A stretch of DNA of 64,000 bases from Nocardia sp. BMG51109 (GTDB lineage Bacteria > Actinomycetota > Actinomycetes > Mycobacteriales > Mycobacteriaceae): NCBI RefSeq assembly GCF_000526215.1, contig NZ_JAFQ01000004.1:3968001-4032000 (forward strand). Direction: 5' to 3'. Under the pieces are notes generated by a model that saw nothing but the letters and a program-made list of their open reading frames with translations, did not search any database and was not told where the DNA came from. Made by a program: the position numbers and the translations under genes. Of the stretch, positions 1 to 12,181 are shown piece by piece. The stretch's first letter is position 1, and each line of letters starts with the position of its first letter.

Positions 1-1
1 C

Positions 2-3000
2 CGTGACGGCGGCAGCGGCGGCAAGCAGCTGATCGGCTACGTAGTTCCCGGCCCCGCCTGCGACGGCCTCGCGGGCGCGGCAGAACTCGACGGGGTACAG
101 GTCCGTGAGTTCGTCTCGGAGCGGTTGCCCGACTTCATGGTGCCCGCGGCGGTGATGGTGATCGAATCGGTGCCGTTGACCGCGAACGGGAAGGTGGACC
201 GAAAAGCGCTGCCGGAGCCGGAGTTCGGCTCACCGGCGGGGTACCGGGCGCCGCGGTCGGACGTCGAGCGAGCATTGGCGGGAGCGTTCGCCGAGGTCCT
301 GGGTGTGGACCGGGTGGGTGTGGACGACGGTTTCTTCGAGCTGGGCGGGGACAGCATTCGGTCGATCCAGGTGGTGTCGCGGGCACGGGCGCTGGGTGTC
401 GTGGTCAGCCCGCGTGAGGTGTTCGAGTGCCGGACGGTCGCGGCGCTGGCGGCGGTGGCCGACGGGCGCGGCGTGGGTTCGGCGCTGGAAGAGTTGGCCG
501 GTGCCGGCGTGGGGTGGATGCCGTTGCTGCCGGTGGCGCGGTTCGTGCGTGAGTTGGGTGCCGGTTTCGAGCGTTTCGGTCAGTCGATGGTGCTGGATCT
601 GCCGGTGGGTGTGCATCGGGCGGATCTGGTGGCGACGTTGACGGCGGTGATGCATCGTCACGATGCGTTGCGGGCGCGGTTGGTCGACGACGACCGGGGT
701 GCGGGCCTCGATGTCGCACCGGCGGAGGCGGTGGATGTCGGGCAGTTGGTGCGGCGCATCGAGATTGCCGGTCCCCGGCAAGAAGTCGGCGTGATCGGCT
801 CGGAGCTGGAGGCGGCGGTCGCTCGGTTGGCCCCGGCGTCCGGGGTGATGGTGCAGTTCGTCTGGTTCGATCCGGGGCCCGAACGAGCCGGCCGGCTGGG
901 GATCGTCGCGCATCATCTGGTGGTCGACGGTGTGTCGTGGCGGATTCTGTTGCCCGACTTGGCCTCCGCGTGGCAGGCGGGGTCGGCGTCGGCCTTGGCG
1001 GCGACAGGGACGTCGATGCGCCGGTGGGCGCACGGGCTGGCCGAAGAAGCGAACCGGCCGGACCGGGTGGCGGAGTTGTCGTGGTGGCGTTCGGTTCTCG
1101 ACGGGCCCGATCCCGTCTTGGGTAGCAGGGCATTGGATCCGGTCACCGATGTCATGGGGACCGTGGACTCCGTGGTCGTCGAGGTGCCTGCCGACGTGAC
1201 CGAGGCGTTGCTGACGACCCTGCCCGCGGTGTTCCACGGCGGGGTCGAGGACGGGTTGCTGGCGGCCTTGACCGCCGCGGTGACTCGCCGGCGTCACGCG
1301 CGCGGTGTGGATGAGGAATCGGTGCTGATCCGATTGGAGGGCCACGGTCGCGAGGAAGACACCGTGCCCGGCGCCGATCTGTCGAACACCGTGGGCTGGT
1401 TCACCAGCATGTTCCCCGTACGGTTGCGCGCAGCGGCGACGGAGTGGGATCAGCTGTGCGCGGGTGGTCCGGCGGCGGGGGTTCTGGTCAAGTCGGTGAA
1501 GGAGCAGTTGCGTGCGGTTCCGGGTAAGGGGATCGGGTTCGGGTTGTTGCGGTATCTGAATCCGGAGACCGCTGTTGTGCTGCAAGGTTTTTCGACCGGA
1601 CAGATAGGCTTCAACTATCTCGGCAGGTTCACCTCGGCGGATCTTCTGCCGCAACGACTGCAAGGAGCCGGCTGGACACCCGCGGTCGATGCGGAACAGC
1701 TGATCACGCCCTCGGATCCGGCGTTGTCGGCGATGCCCGCGATGTCGGCGCTGACTGTGAACGCGATGGTGATCGACACCGGCGAGGGGCCGGTATTGCA
1801 GGCGGTGTTCGCCGCACCTGCGGGCGTGCTGGGGCGGGCCGAGGTGGAGGATCTGGCCGGGCTGTGGCGGGACGCGGTGGCGGGCTTGGCCCGGCACGCG
1901 GCGACTTCGGGCGCGGGCGGCCGGACGCCGTCGGATTTTGCGCTGGTAGAGCTGGGGCAGGGGGATATTGAGGTGTTGGAGGGGCGCTATCCGGGGTTGG
2001 TGGATGTGTGGCCGTCGACCTCGATGCAGTCGGGATTGTTGTTCCACCGAGCGTTGGCGGGCGAGGGTTTCGACGCCTATCACATGCAGGTGGTGTTCGG
2101 GCTGGCCGGGCGGGTGGACGCGGCCCGGATGCGGGCGGCCGGTCAGCGGTTGTTGGATCGGTATGCCAATCTGCGGGTGGGTTTCACGGCCGATGCTCGG
2201 GGTGCTCCGGTTCAGGTTGTTGTCAACGGCGTCGAATTGCCGTGGCGCGTAGGGGATTTGCGTGATCTGAGTGAGGCCGATCGCGGTGCGGCGTTGGAGC
2301 GGTTGCTGGTCGAGGACCGGGATGCGCATTTCGATGTGGCGGTTCCGCCGCTGTTGCGGTTGATGCTGGTGGAGATGACCGAGGAACGGTCGGAGTTGGT
2401 GTTCACCGCGCATCATGTGCTGCTGGACGGCTGGTCGTTGCCGTTGCTGGTCAGGGATTTGCTGCTGCTCTACGGCTCGGGTGGTGCGGCCGCTGCTCTG
2501 CCGCCGGTGGCGGATTACCGGGAATTCCTGAAGTGGTTGGGCCGCCAGGATTTCCGGGCGGGTGTGGAGGCGTGGACCCGGGAACTCGAGGGCGTGCACG
2601 AACCGACGCTCCTCGCCGACAGTGTCGGCACGCCCCAGGGCGGCTCCGGGCCGGCCGGGGTCGAGCGGGTCGAGGTGCCGCTGACGGCGGAGACGGCCTC
2701 GGCATTGAGCCACCGGGCCACGGCGCTCGGGATCACGGTGAACACCATTGTGCAAGGCGGATGGGGCATGGTGCTGGCCGCGACCACCGGTCGTCGTGAT
2801 GTGGTTGCCGGCGCGACCGTGTCGGGTCGACCGCCCGCGATCGCAGGGGTGGATTCGATGGTGGGGCTGTTCATCAACACGGTGCCCGTGCGCCTGCGGT
2901 TCGGTTCCCGGGAGACCCTCGCCGAGGTGCTGACGGGTTTGCAGGCTCGTCAGGTCGCGTTGCTGGATCATCATCATGTCGGCTTGAGCGATATCCATCA

Positions 3001-6000
3001 GGCGGTCGGTCTCGGCGTCCTGTTCGACACACTCATCGGATTCGAGTCGTATCCCGTCGACCAGGCCGGAATCGATGACGCCCTGACAGCCAGCGGCATC
3101 GCCCTCACCGATCCACGACCCAGGACGCCGTCGCACTATCCCGTCACGCTCGTCGCGAATTCCGCTCCCGCCCTGACACTGCACCTCGAATACCGCACCG
3201 ATGTCTTCGATCGGACCGTCATCGAGGCCCTCGCGGGGCGGCTGGTGCGGATCCTGCGGCAGGTGGCATCGAATCCGGACGCTGCGGTCGCGTCGATCGA
3301 TGTTCTCGGTGCGGACGAGCGTGAATTGGTATTGCGCCGGTGGAACGGAACCGCTCCGGAGGTGCCGGACGCCACGGTGGTCGACTTGTTCGAAGCGCGG
3401 GTCGCCGCGGACCCGGACGCCGTGGCAATCGTCTGTGCGGGAACGGAATCGACCTACCGCGACCTGGATACCCGAGCAGAGCGGCTGGCGCGACTACTGA
3501 TCTCTCGCGGCGTGGGTCCGGACGCGATTGTCGCGGTCGCCCTGCCCCGGAGCGCGGATCTGATCGTGGCATTGCTCGCGGTATTGAAGGCCGGTGGCGC
3601 GTACCTGCCGATCGACCCGGCGTATCCCTCGGAGCGGCTGGCATTCGTACTCACCGACGCCGCCCCGGTCGCGGTCGTCACCGATCGGGACACCGAAAAG
3701 CTCCTGCCCCCCAACGGAATACCGCATATCCACCTCGACACCGTCGATATGCGGAATCAGGCCGGTCCAGGCCGGGTCGCCACGGTGCGGCCGCAGAATG
3801 TGGCGTACCTGACCTACACCTCCGGCTCCACCGGCGTGCCCAAAGGCGTTGCCATCACCCATCGCAATGTCGTGGCCTTCGCGACCGAGCCGGTGTGGCG
3901 GGACGGCGCGCACGCCAGCGTGCTGATGCATTCCTCGGTCGCCTTCGACGCCTCGACGTACGAGATATGGGTGCCGCTACTGGGTGGCGGCAGGGTCGTC
4001 GTCGCGCCGCCGGACCGCGTCGACATCGAGGCCCTCGGCCGGTTGCTGGCCGCGAACAGCGTGACAGCGGCATTTCTCACCACCCGGTTGTTCGAGTCGT
4101 TCCTCGAGCAGTGCCCGACCGCACTCGGCGAGCTTCGCGAGGTGTGGACCGGCGGCGAGGAGATGCCACCGGACGTATTCCGGCGTGCCCTGCGGACGTG
4201 CCCCGAGACGCGGATCGTGCACGTGTACGGGCCGACCGAGGCGACAACCTTCGCCACCCGTCGCTCGTTCGACGCCGCAGAGCCATTCGAGGGCGCGTCG
4301 GTGCCGATCGGCTCTCCGCTGGGGAATGTCCGGGCGTTCGTCTTGGACTCGTGGCTGGCGCCGGTGCCGGTCGGTGTTCCCGGGGAGCTGTATGTGGCTG
4401 GTGCGCAGTTGGGCCGGGGATATCGAGGCCGTGCGGCGTTGACCGCTGCGCGGTTTGTTGCTGATCCGTTCGGTTCGGCCGGTGGCCGGTTGTATCGCAC
4501 GGGTGATGTGGTGCGGTGGAATGCCGGTGGTTCGTTGGAGTTCGTGGGCCGGGCCGATGATCAGGTGAAGATTCGTGGTTTCCGCGTGGAGCCCGGTGAG
4601 GTGGAATCCGTTCTGGGGCAGCATCCTTCGGTGTCACAGGCGGTCGTGATCGCGCGTGACAACGGTCCGGGCGGTAAGCAGCTGATCGGCTATGTGGTCG
4701 CCGACAGGTCCGGTGCGGCCGCGAACGAGGTCGAGGATCGACGCGGGCTCGACGGTGCGGAGGTGCGGCGGTTCGCCGCCGAGCGGTTGCCGGACTACAT
4801 GGTGCCGGCGGTCGTCACGGTGATCGAGTCGGTGCCGTTGACCGCGAACGGGAAACTCGATCGCGCGGCGTTGCCGGTCCCGGAATTCGCGTCGTCGATG
4901 CGCTACCGGGCGCCGGGCAGCGAACGCGAGCGGGTGCTGACGGAGTTGTTCGCCGAAGTTCTCGGGCTCGATCGAGTAGGCGTGGACGACAGCTTCTTCG
5001 AGCTGGGTGGCCATTCGTTGTCGGCTACCCGTCTGGTGAGCCGGATTCGGGCGACATTGGAGGTCGAGGTCCCGATCCGGACCGTCTTCGATGCCCCGGC
5101 GGTGGCGCAGTTGGCGACCCGGCTGGACACCGGCGTAGAGGTGCGCCCGATGCTGCGGGCCCGGCCCCGGCCCGATGTGGTCCCGTTGTCGTTCGCGCAG
5201 CGGCGCCTGTGGTTCATCCACCGGCTGGAGGGCCCCTCCGCCACCTACAACATCCCGTTGGCCGCGCGGTTGAGCGGCGTGTTCGACGAGTCGGCGTTCG
5301 CCGCCGCGGTCGCCGACGTCGTGGTGCGGCACGAGAGCCTGCGGACGGTCTTCGTCGACCCCGACGGCGTGCCGTCGCAGCGGGTACTCGACGCCGAGAC
5401 CGTCGAGGTGCCGGTGACGGTGACCGACGTGGACGCCGCCGCCGTGGACGAGGCGGTGACCGCGGCGGTGCGGTATCGGTTCGACCTGTCCACCGAGATT
5501 CCGATCCGGGTCACCGTGGTGCGTTGCGGCACAGACGAATGCGTGCTGGTCGTGTTGATCCACCACATCGCGGGCGACGGGTGGTCGATGGCGCCGCTGT
5601 TGCGGGATCTGGCCGTGGCATATTCGGCCCGCCTCGAGCATCGGGCGCCGGAGTGGGCGCCGTTGCCGGTGCAGTATGTGGATTACACGCTGTGGCAGCA
5701 GGAGCTGCTGGGGACGTCCGACGATCCGGACAGTGTGTTGTCGCGGCAGTTCGAGTACTGGCGGGGCGAGCTGGCCGGGTTGCCGGAGCAGTTGCGGTTG
5801 CCGACGGATCGCCCACGCCCGCGGGTGGCGGGTTATCGCGGGGATCTGGTGTCTTTCGCCGTCGATGCCGATACCCGGGCCGGGCTGGAGCGGTTGGCTG
5901 CCGATACCGGTGTGACGATGTCGATGGTATTCCAGTCGGCGTTGGCGGTGTTGTTGTTCAAACTCGGTGCGGGAGAGGATATTCCGATCGGGGCGCCGAT

Positions 6001-9000
6001 CGCCGGTCGTACCGACGAGGCCCTGGCCGATCTGGTGGGGTTCTTCGTCAACACGTGGGTGCTGCGAGCCGAAGTCGCCCCGGAGGCGTCGTTCACCGAC
6101 GTTCTGGGGCAGGTGAAGGCGAAAGCGTTGGCGGCGTACGAGAATCAGGACGCCCCGTTCGAGTTGCTGGTGGAGCTGCTGAATCCGGTTCGCTCGGCGG
6201 CGCATCATCCGCTGTTCCAGGTGTCGCTGGCATTCCAGAACAATGCTCTGCCGACGGTGGATCTGGCCGGGGTGCGGATCGAGCCCTATCCGGGATCCGT
6301 TGCCACCGCGCGGTTCGACCTGTTCTTCAATATCGCCGACACCCCGGCCGGCCGCGAGTGGAGCGGATTCGTCGAGTACGCAACGGATTTGTTCGACCGG
6401 TCCACCGTCGAGGCGATGGCGGAGAGGCTGGTGCGGATACTGCGACTGATGGTCGCGGGACCCGATGTCCCGGTGGGGGCGATCGACGTTCTCGATGTCG
6501 ACGAGCGCGAGTCGGTGCTGAATCGGTGGAACGACACCGCTGTGCCGGTGGACCCGGATCTCACCGTGGTCGGGTTGTTCGAGGCGCGGGTCGCGTCGAC
6601 TCCGGATGCTGTCGCCGTGGTCTGCGGTGACGTGACAATGTCGTACCGGGAGCTCGACAGTCGAGCCGAGCGGTTGGCGCACGTGTTGATCGGGCACGGC
6701 GTCGGTCCGGACGCGATCGTCGCGGTCGCCCTGCCCCGGACCGCGGAACTGATCGTGGCGCTACTTGCGGTGTCGAAGGCCGGTGGTGGGTATCTGCCGA
6801 TCGATCCGTCGTATCCGCCGGACCGGCTGGCGTTCATTCTGTCCGATGCGGCCCCGGCGGCGGTCGTGACCGACTCCGCTACCGCAATGGTGTTGCCGGA
6901 CAACGCTATACCGCATGTCCATCTCGACGCCATGGACACCACAGCGGATCGGACACGTGTGCGCCGAACCCCCACGACGCGGCCGGAGAATGTGGCGTAC
7001 GTGATCTACACGTCGGGCTCGACGGGTGTGCCGAAAGGTGTTGGGGTCACGCATCGCAACGTCGTGAATCTGGTGTCACAGGCGTGGTCGGCGGGCTCCG
7101 GGGACCGCGTGCTGGTGCATTCGTCGGTGGCGTTCGATGCGTCCACGTATGAGATCTGGCCCGCCCTGTGTGGTGGCGCGGTACTGGTTGTCGCGGGTGA
7201 GCAGCGTTCGGATCCGGCGGAGATCGTGCGGTTGGTCGAGAGCCGGTCGGTGACGAAGATGTTTGCGACGCCGGCGTTGTTGTCGGCGGTACTCGATCAC
7301 GTCGAGTCCGTGCCCGGCGAGCCTTTGCGATCCTTGACGCGGGTCCTGTCCGGTGGTGCCGAGGTGACGGCGGCGGTCGTTCGGAGGCTGGCGGCGACAT
7401 GCGGCGCCGTGCAGGTCGTGAACGGTTACGGCCCCACCGAGACGACAGTGTGCGTGACCGGCCACGAGGTGACAGGCGACGTCGAGAGTGTCGTTCCGAT
7501 CGGGCGCCCGTTGGGGAATGTGCGGGTGTTCGTCTTGGATTCGTGGCTGGTGCCGGTCCCGGTCGGCGTTCCCGGGGAGCTGTATGTGTCCGGCGTGCAG
7601 CTGGCGCGGGGGTATCACGGCCGTGCCGATCTGACCGCTGCGCGGTTTGTTGCTGATCCGTTCGATTCGGCCGGTGGCCGGTTGTATCGCACGGGTGACG
7701 TGGTGCGGTGGAATTCCCGCGGCCTGTTGGAGTTCGTGGGCCGGGCCGATGATCAGGTGAAGATCCGTGGTTTCCGGGTCGAGCCGGGCGAGGTGGAAAC
7801 TGTTCTGGCACAGCATCCTTCGGTGTCGCAGGCGGTCGTGAACGTGCGTGATACCGACGCCGGCGGTCAGCAGTTGGTCGGTTATGTGGTCCCCGACAGG
7901 TCCGGCCCGGCCGTGGGGGAGGACGAGTTGGTGGGGCAGTGGCGCCGGGTGTACGACACCCTGTATTCCGGTGCCGACAATGGCGGGGATGGTGCCGTGG
8001 CCGGGCTCGGTGCGGATTTCGGTGGCTGGAACAGCAGCTATACCGGGGCGCCGATTCCGGTGGAGCAGATGCGGGAGTGGCGGGCGGCCGCGGTGGAGCG
8101 TATCCGGGGGTTGCGGCCGCGGCGTGTGCTGGAGATCGGTGTGGGGTCGGGGTTGTTGTTGTCGCAGTTGGCCCCTCACTGTGACGAGTATTGGGCGACG
8201 GATTTCTCCGCCGCGACCGTCACTACGCTACGGCGGCAGTTGGACGAGTCGGGTGCGGAGTGGGCGGAACGTGTGGTGTTGGATGTGCGGACCGCCGATG
8301 ATGTGGAGGGGTTGCCGGAGGGCCATTTCGACACCGTGGTGTTGAATTCGGTGGTTCAGTACTTCCCGAGCCGGACCTATCTTCGCGAGGTCCTCGGGCA
8401 CGTGCTGGAACTACTGGCCCCCGGTGGTGCGGTGTTCGTCGGTGACGTGCGGAATCTGGCTCTGCTGGAGGAGTTCACCACCGCGGTACAGATAACGCGG
8501 CACGGCGGTGACGATCCCGCGGCGGTTCGTGACCGTGTCCGTCGCGACATCTCGGCCGAACAAGAACTGCTGCTGGCGCCCGAGTACTTCGCGGGTTCGT
8601 GCCGCGCGCTCGGTTTCGGTGCGGTGGATATCCAACTGAAGCGCGGGCGTTCGGTGAACGAGCTGAGCCGATACCGCTACGACGTGGTACTGCACAAGGT
8701 CCCGGTGACGCCGGTCTCGGTGGCCGACGTGCCGAAAGCGGAGTTCCGCGACCGGGATTGGTTGCGCGGGCTACTTCGGGATCGGTATCCGGGCGGCCTT
8801 CGCGTCACCGGTATCCCGCACGCCGGACTCACCGGCGAGGTCGAAGCGACGCATCGAATCCGCACAGGAATTCCCTGCGGCACCGCCGGCGAACTCGGCC
8901 TCGGTTTCGAAGGTGTACTGGAAAGCCGCACACGGCCCGAGCATCTGTTGCCCGAGGATCTGTACGCGTGGGGAGAGCGATTCGGCCACACCACGGCGGT

Positions 9001-10276
9001 CACGTGGTCGGCGGAATCCGGGTACATGGAGGCGGTCTTCCTCGACGCCGAGACCTGCGACGGCCGGCCACTGGCCGACGTGTATGTGCCGCCGGTCGTC
9101 GTGGACGATCCCATCGCATACGCCAACAATCCTCAGGCGGGTCTGCTGGCGGCCGATGTGCGCCGGTTCGCCGGTGATCGGTTGCCGGAATTCATGGTGC
9201 CCGCGGTCGTGATGGTGGTCGAGTCGCTGCCGTTGACGGCGAGCGGAAAGCCGGATCGCCGGGCGCTGCCGGATCCGGAATCGGTGTCGTCGGTGGACTA
9301 TCGCGCGCCGAGCACCGAACGGGAATGGATACTGGCCGAGCTGTTCGCCGAGATCCTCGGACTCGACCGGGTCGGCATCGACGACGACTTCTTCGCGCGG
9401 GGCGGACATTCCCTGCTGGCCACGCGACTGGCCAGCCGGATCCGGGCGAAACTGGGTGTGGAGGTCCCGGTCCGGGTGATATTCGACGCGCCCACCGTCG
9501 CCCGGCTGGTGACCCGGCTCGACGACGGCGCCGACTCGGGCACGGATTTCGATCCCGTGCTGATGCTGAAGAGTTCCGGATCGCGGCAGCCGCTGTGGTG
9601 TATTCACCCCGGCGGCGGTCTCGGCTGGTTCTATCAGCAACTCGGGCCGCACCTCCCGGACCGGCCGGTCTTCGCCATTCAATCCCGCGGATTGGACGGG
9701 GGCTCACCGGCCGCCTCGTTCGAGGAGATGGTGGAGGACTATGTCGGCCGGATCCTCGCATTCCAGGACGAGGGCCCCGTCTTCCTGCTGGGGTGGTCGT
9801 ACGGCGGAATAGTCGCGCATGCGATGGCGCACCACCTGTCCCGGCGGGGTGTGCGGGTCGGATTTCTCGGCGTCGTCGACAGCAAGCCCCCGGTGCGGTC
9901 GGACGCTCCACCCGATGTCTCGGAGGAGCAGGCCATGGCGGGCCTGCGGGAGTGGGCGGCCGACAGGTTCGGTGAGCAGCTCGAATCTCCCGTCGTCCAG
10001 AATCTGGTGCGGCAGGCGACGAGGATTCTCATCAACAACAGCACACTGCTCGACGGGTACACCTCACCGTTCTACGACGGCGACGCAACGGTATTCGGCG
10101 CCACCCTCGATACGGAGGGGCACCGGATCGCCGATCCCGAGAACGACCTGGAGCAGGCCTGGCGCCCGCATATCGGCGGACGCATCGACTTCTTCGAAGT
10201 GGACTGCGCGCACGGCGACTTCGACCGCCCCGAGAACATGAACCTGGTGGGCCGAATACTGAACAACCTCTTATGA
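2..10276 (+). CDS. Nonribosomal peptide synthetase, C-terminal part (5' end outside window)
   Basis: The reading frame is open from the first base, so the gene starts upstream; the TTG at 125 is internal. Domain order: end of an A domain (A10 motif [13 protein letters not shown] near 176-214), T (GGDSI, Ser at 353), epimerase ([10 protein letters not shown] at 911-940), C (HHVLLDGWS at 2411-2437), A (YTSGSTG near 3814), T (GGHSL, Ser at 5015), C (HHIAGDGWS at 5561-5587), A (about 6560-7870) interrupted before A10 by an N-methyltransferase (VLEIGVGSG at 8126-8152), A10 near 9235, T (Ser 9410) and a type I thioesterase (GWSYGG, Ser 9797). GGDSI before an E domain is the usual form. By co-linearity the peptide should end D-residue, residue, N-methyl residue, and be released by the TE. 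My hand-read ten-residue codes are DAYFWGVTFK (perhaps Val/Ile-like) and DAYFLGGVCK (no confident match); both are tentative. The product is unknown. Confidence 0.97.
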   Translation, partial: RDGGSGGKQLIGYVVPGPACDGLAGAAELDGVQVREFVSERLPDFMVPAAVMVIESVPLTANGKVDRKALPEPEFGSPAGYRAPRSDVERALAGAFAEVLGVDRVGVDDGFFELGGDSIRSIQVVSRARALGVVVSPREVFECRTVAALAAVADGRGVGSALEELAGAGVGWMPLLPVARFVRELGAGFERFGQSMVLDLPVGVHRADLVATLTAVMHRHDALRARLVDDDRGAGLDVAPAEAVDVGQLVRRIEIAGPRQEVGVIGSELEAAVARLAPASGVMVQFVWFDPGPERAGRLGIVAHHLVVDGVSWRILLPDLASAWQAGSASALAATGTSMRRWAHGLAEEANRPDRVAELSWWRSVLDGPDPVLGSRALDPVTDVMGTVDSVVVEVPADVTEALLTTLPAVFHGGVEDGLLAALTAAVTRRRHARGVDEESVLIRLEGHGREEDTVPGADLSNTVGWFTSMFPVRLRAAATEWDQLCAGGPAAGVLVKSVKEQLRAVPGKGIGFGLLRYLNPETAVVLQGFSTGQIGFNYLGRFTSADLLPQRLQGAGWTPAVDAEQLITPSDPALSAMPAMSALTVNAMVIDTGEGPVLQAVFAAPAGVLGRAEVEDLAGLWRDAVAGLARHAATSGAGGRTPSDFALVELGQGDIEVLEGRYPGLVDVWPSTSMQSGLLFHRALAGEGFDAYHMQVVFGLAGRVDAARMRAAGQRLLDRYANLRVGFTADARGAPVQVVVNGVELPWRVGDLRDLSEADRGAALERLLVEDRDAHFDVAVPPLLRLMLVEMTEERSELVFTAHHVLLDGWSLPLLVRDLLLLYGSGGAAAALPPVADYREFLKWLGRQDFRAGVEAWTRELEGVHEPTLLADSVGTPQGGSGPAGVERVEVPLTAETASALSHRATALGITVNTIVQGGWGMVLAATTGRRDVVAGATVSGRPPAIAGVDSMVGLFINTVPVRLRFGSRETLAEVLTGLQARQVALLDHHHVGLSDIHQAVGLGVLFDTLIGFESYPVDQAGIDDALTASGIALTDPRPRTPSHYPVTLVANSAPALTLHLEYRTDVFDRTVIEALAGRLVRILRQVASNPDAAVASIDVLGADERELVLRRWNGTAPEVPDATVVDLFEARVAADPDAVAIVCAGTESTYRDLDTRAERLARLLISRGVGPDAIVAVALPRSADLIVALLAVLKAGGAYLPIDPAYPSERLAFVLTDAAPVAVVTDRDTEKLLPPNGIPHIHLDTVDMRNQAGPGRVATVRPQNVAYLTYTSGSTGVPKGVAITHRNVVAFATEPVWRDGAHASVLMHSSVAFDASTYEIWVPLLGGGRVVVAPPDRVDIEALGRLLAANSVTAAFLTTRLFESFLEQCPTALGELREVWTGGEEMPPDVFRRALRTCPETRIVHVYGPTEATTFATRRSFDAAEPFEGASVPIGSPLGNVRAFVLDSWLAPVPVGVPGELYVAGAQLGRGYRGRAALTAARFVADPFGSAGGRLYRTGDVVRWNAGGSLEFVGRADDQVKIRGFRVEPGEVESVLGQHPSVSQAVVIARDNGPGGKQLIGYVVADRSGAAANEVEDRRGLDGAEVRRFAAERLPDYMVPAVVTVIESVPLTANGKLDRAALPVPEFASSMRYRAPGSERERVLTELFAEVLGLDRVGVDDSFFELGGHSLSATRLVSRIRATLEVEVPIRTVFDAPAVAQLATRLDTGVEVRPMLRARPRPDVVPLSFAQRRLWFIHRLEGPSATYNIPLAARLSGVFDESAFAAAVADVVVRHESLRTVFVDPDGVPSQRVLDAETVEVPVTVTDVDAAAVDEAVTAAVRYRFDLSTEIPIRVTVVRCGTDECVLVVLIHHIAGDGWSMAPLLRDLAVAYSARLEHRAPEWAPLPVQYVDYTLWQQELLGTSDDPDSVLSRQFEYWRGELAGLPEQLRLPTDRPRPRVAGYRGDLVSFAVDADTRAGLERLAADTGVTMSMVFQSALAVLLFKLGAGEDIPIGAPIAGRTDEALADLVGFFVNTWVLRAEVAPEASFTDVLGQVKAKALAAYENQDAPFELLVELLNPVRSAAHHPLFQVSLAFQNNALPTVDLAGVRIEPYPGSVATARFDLFFNIADTPAGREWSGFVEYATDLFDRSTVEAMAERLVRILRLMVAGPDVPVGAIDVLDVDERESVLNRWNDTAVPVDPDLTVVGLFEARVASTPDAVAVVCGDVTMSYRELDSRAERLAHVLIGHGVGPDAIVAVALPRTAELIVALLAVSKAGGGYLPIDPSYPPDRLAFILSDAAPAAVVTDSATAMVLPDNAIPHVHLDAMDTTADRTRVRRTPTTRPENVAYVIYTSGSTGVPKGVGVTHRNVVNLVSQAWSAGSGDRVLVHSSVAFDASTYEIWPALCGGAVLVVAGEQRSDPAEIVRLVESRSVTKMFATPALLSAVLDHVESVPGEPLRSLTRVLSGGAEVTAAVVRRLAATCGAVQVVNGYGPTETTVCVTGHEVTGDVESVVPIGRPLGNVRVFVLDSWLVPVPVGVPGELYVSGVQLARGYHGRADLTAARFVADPFDSAGGRLYRTGDVVRWNSRGLLEFVGRADDQVKIRGFRVEPGEVETVLAQHPSVSQAVVNVRDTDAGGQQLVGYVVPDRSGPAVGEDELVGQWRRVYDTLYSGADNGGDGAVAGLGADFGGWNSSYTGAPIPVEQMREWRAAAVERIRGLRPRRVLEIGVGSGLLLSQLAPHCDEYWATDFSAATVTTLRRQLDESGAEWAERVVLDVRTADDVEGLPEGHFDTVVLNSVVQYFPSRTYLREVLGHVLELLAPGGAVFVGDVRNLALLEEFTTAVQITRHGGDDPAAVRDRVRRDISAEQELLLAPEYFAGSCRALGFGAVDIQLKRGRSVNELSRYRYDVVLHKVPVTPVSVADVPKAEFRDRDWLRGLLRDRYPGGLRVTGIPHAGLTGEVEATHRIRTGIPCGTAGELGLGFEGVLESRTRPEHLLPEDLYAWGERFGHTTAVTWSAESGYMEAVFLDAETCDGRPLADVYVPPVVVDDPIAYANNPQAGLLAADVRRFAGDRLPEFMVPAVVMVVESLPLTASGKPDRRALPDPESVSSVDYRAPSTEREWILAELFAEILGLDRVGIDDDFFARGGHSLLATRLASRIRAKLGVEVPVRVIFDAPTVARLVTRLDDGADSGTDFDPVLMLKSSGSRQPLWCIHPGGGLGWFYQQLGPHLPDRPVFAIQSRGLDGGSPAASFEEMVEDYVGRILAFQDEGPVFLLGWSYGGIVAHAMAHHLSRRGVRVGFLGVVDSKPPVRSDAPPDVSEEQAMAGLREWAADRFGEQLESPVVQNLVRQATRILINNSTLLDGYTSPFYDGDATVFGATLDTEGHRIADPENDLEQAWRPHIGGRIDFFEVDCAHGDFDRPENMNLVGRILNNLL

Positions 10277-10509
10277 TTTCGCGCCCGGCGTGTGCTCCTG
10301 GGAGCCGTAGTCGAGGGGAGACGCCGCGGCGGCGGCGACCGTGTGCTGGAGGCGGGCGAGCCGCTTGTTGCGCCGCACCGAGGACAGGAACGAGCAGGCG
10401 AGGATGGCGACCCCGAATGCCGGCCGGCCGCCGTAGAACGCGGCTGCGATCAGACCGAGCAGGGTGATCGCGAACGACCGGCCGAAGGTGGGGCGAGAGC
10501 TTCCGGTAG
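10271..10509 (-). other. Open frame without a start; possible membrane-protein remnant
   Basis: Between the NRPS stop and the stop of the acyl-CoA ligase lies a minus-strand frame of about 78 codons that ends with TAA at 10271-10273, overlapping the NRPS end. It reads as plausible protein, with one hydrophobic stretch (ITLLGLIAAAFYGG) followed by a basic segment and a hydrophilic tail. I see no ATG, GTG or TTG in frame that would give most of it, either here or in the neighbouring end of the ligase gene. It may be the tail of a lost membrane-protein gene, or a chance frame in GC-rich DNA. Confidence 0.25.
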
Positions 10510-10512
10510 GGC

Positions 10513-12042
10513 CTACCGGTACCGCTTCTGTAGCTCGCGCTTGACCAGTTTCCCTGTGGGAGTACGCGGCAGCTCGTCGAGGAAGTCGATCGCGCGCGGA
10601 ACCTTGTAGTGCGCGATTCGATCACGCAGGAAGGCGCACAGCTCGCCGGCGAGCTCGGGAGACGGGGCGATTCCGGGTGCCGGCTGGATCACCGCCCGCA
10701 CCGATTCCCCCATCTCCGGATCCGGAACCCCGATTACGGCGGAGTCGAATACCTTGGGGTGCAACGCCAGAGCGTCCTCGATCTCCTGCGGATAGATGTT
10801 CACCCCACCGGAGATGATCATGAACGCCTTGCGGTCGGTGAGGAACAGGAATCCCTCGTCGTCGACGCGGCCGATATCGCCGGTCGTCGACCAGGTCGGT
10901 TGCCGGGGATGCACCGCCTCGATGGTCTTGGCGGGGTCGTTGTGGTAGGCGAAGGGGACCTCGTCGCGTTCGAAGTAGATCGTCCCGATGTCACCGACCG
11001 GCACTTCGCGCCCGTCGTCGTCGCAGATATGAATGATGCCGAGCGCGGCCCGCCCGACCGAACCCGGCTTGCGCAGCCACTGCTCGCTGTCGATGAAGGT
11101 GACGCCGATGCCCTCGGTCGACGAATAGTATTCGTAGAGAACGGGTCCCCACCAGTCGATCATGGCCCGCTTCACGTCGATGGGACAGGGCGCGGCCGCG
11201 TGCACGGCCACCCGCAGGGTGGACACGTCGTACCGGTTTCGTACCGCCTCATCGAGTTTGAGCATCCGCACGAACATCGTCGGAACCCACTGGCTGTGGG
11301 TCACGCGATAGCGCTCGATCGCCGCCAGCGCGGCCTCGGCGTCGAACTTCTCCATCACCACCACGGTGCCGCCGAATGCCTGCACCGCACCGCAGAAGCG
11401 CAGTGGCGCAGCATGGTAGAGGGGAGCGGGCGAGAGATAGACGGTGTCGGTGTCGAATCCGTACATGGGGCCGAAGACGGACGCGACCATCTCACCCGGT
11501 TCGTGCACCTGCCGGTCCTGAAGCGGTGGTTCGATGCCCTTGGGCCGCCCCGTGGTCCCGGACGAGTACAGCATGTCCATCCCCGCGGGCTGCCAGGCCA
11601 GCGGCTCGGGCGAGGATTCCGCGAGCGCGTCCTCGTACGAGCCGTACCCGTCGACGAGGCCGCGATACGCCAGCCGCACCTTCACCGCGGACGTCTCCGG
11701 GACGATCGCCGCGGCCGTCTCCGCCAGCCGGGCCGAGACCACCAGCGCCCGTGCGCCGCAGTCGTTCACGATATAGGCGATCTCGGACGGCGACAGATGC
11801 CGATTGACGGCGGTGAAGTACAGCCCGGATCGCATTGCCGCCCAATAGACCTCGAACGTCTTCGGGTCGTTGTCGGTCAGCAGCGCGAGGTGGTCGCCGC
11901 GCCGCAGCCCCGCCGCGTACAGATGTCGTGCCAGCCGGGCCGACCGCTCCTCCAGGTCGCCGTACGTCACCACCTCGGTGCCGTCGGCGACGACGACGGC
12001 GGGCTTGTCGGGGAACTGCGCGGCGTGAGCACCCGGATACAT
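10513..12042 (-). CDS. Acyl-CoA synthetase, FadD-type AMP-forming ligase
   Basis: Predicted 509-residue adenylate-forming enzyme that would activate a carboxylic acid to an acyl-AMP and then an acyl-CoA. Visible motifs are the P-loop YSSGTTGRPKG, YYSSTEG (A5 region), STTGDIG (A7), the hinge DRKAFMIISGG and the C-terminal catalytic lysine in PTGKLVKREL. The frame is open upstream to 12120, but the ATG at 12042 has AGGAG eight bases before it and starts at the family's normal N-terminus (MYPGAHAAQFPDKP). It lies 139 bp downstream of the IclR gene on the same strand, so it may belong to the ring-degradation cluster rather than to the convergent NRPS. Substrate unknown; a steroid or fatty side chain or a ring carboxylate are all possible. 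Confidence 0.9.
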   Translation of the reverse strand: MYPGAHAAQFPDKPAVVVADGTEVVTYGDLEERSARLARHLYAAGLRRGDHLALLTDNDPKTFEVYWAAMRSGLYFTAVNRHLSPSEIAYIVNDCGARALVVSARLAETAAAIVPETSAVKVRLAYRGLVDGYGSYEDALAESSPEPLAWQPAGMDMLYSSGTTGRPKGIEPPLQDRQVHEPGEMVASVFGPMYGFDTDTVYLSPAPLYHAAPLRFCGAVQAFGGTVVVMEKFDAEAALAAIERYRVTHSQWVPTMFVRMLKLDEAVRNRYDVSTLRVAVHAAAPCPIDVKRAMIDWWGPVLYEYYSSTEGIGVTFIDSEQWLRKPGSVGRAALGIIHICDDDGREVPVGDIGTIYFERDEVPFAYHNDPAKTIEAVHPRQPTWSTTGDIGRVDDEGFLFLTDRKAFMIISGGVNIYPQEIEDALALHPKVFDSAVIGVPDPEMGESVRAVIQPAPGIAPSPELAGELCAFLRDRIAHYKVPRAIDFLDELPRTPTGKLVKRELQKRYR

Positions 12043-12181
12043 ACACACTCCTGGAACGAGGGACCACGGCCGGCAGCCAGAGCGCCCGCCGAGATCACCA
12101 CTGACCTGGTCGAGACCCATTGTGACCCCGGCGACCGCCCTGCAACCACAAACTGCGGAATACCGCCCTCACTTGCCCGGC

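Noticed and set aside
230..3184. Very long open frame (984 codons) antisense to the NRPS, and a similar one at 4634-6697
   Set aside because: His/Arg/Gln/Pro-rich composition with no domain; a known artefact of high-GC coding sequence. The plus-strand NRPS domains explain the region.
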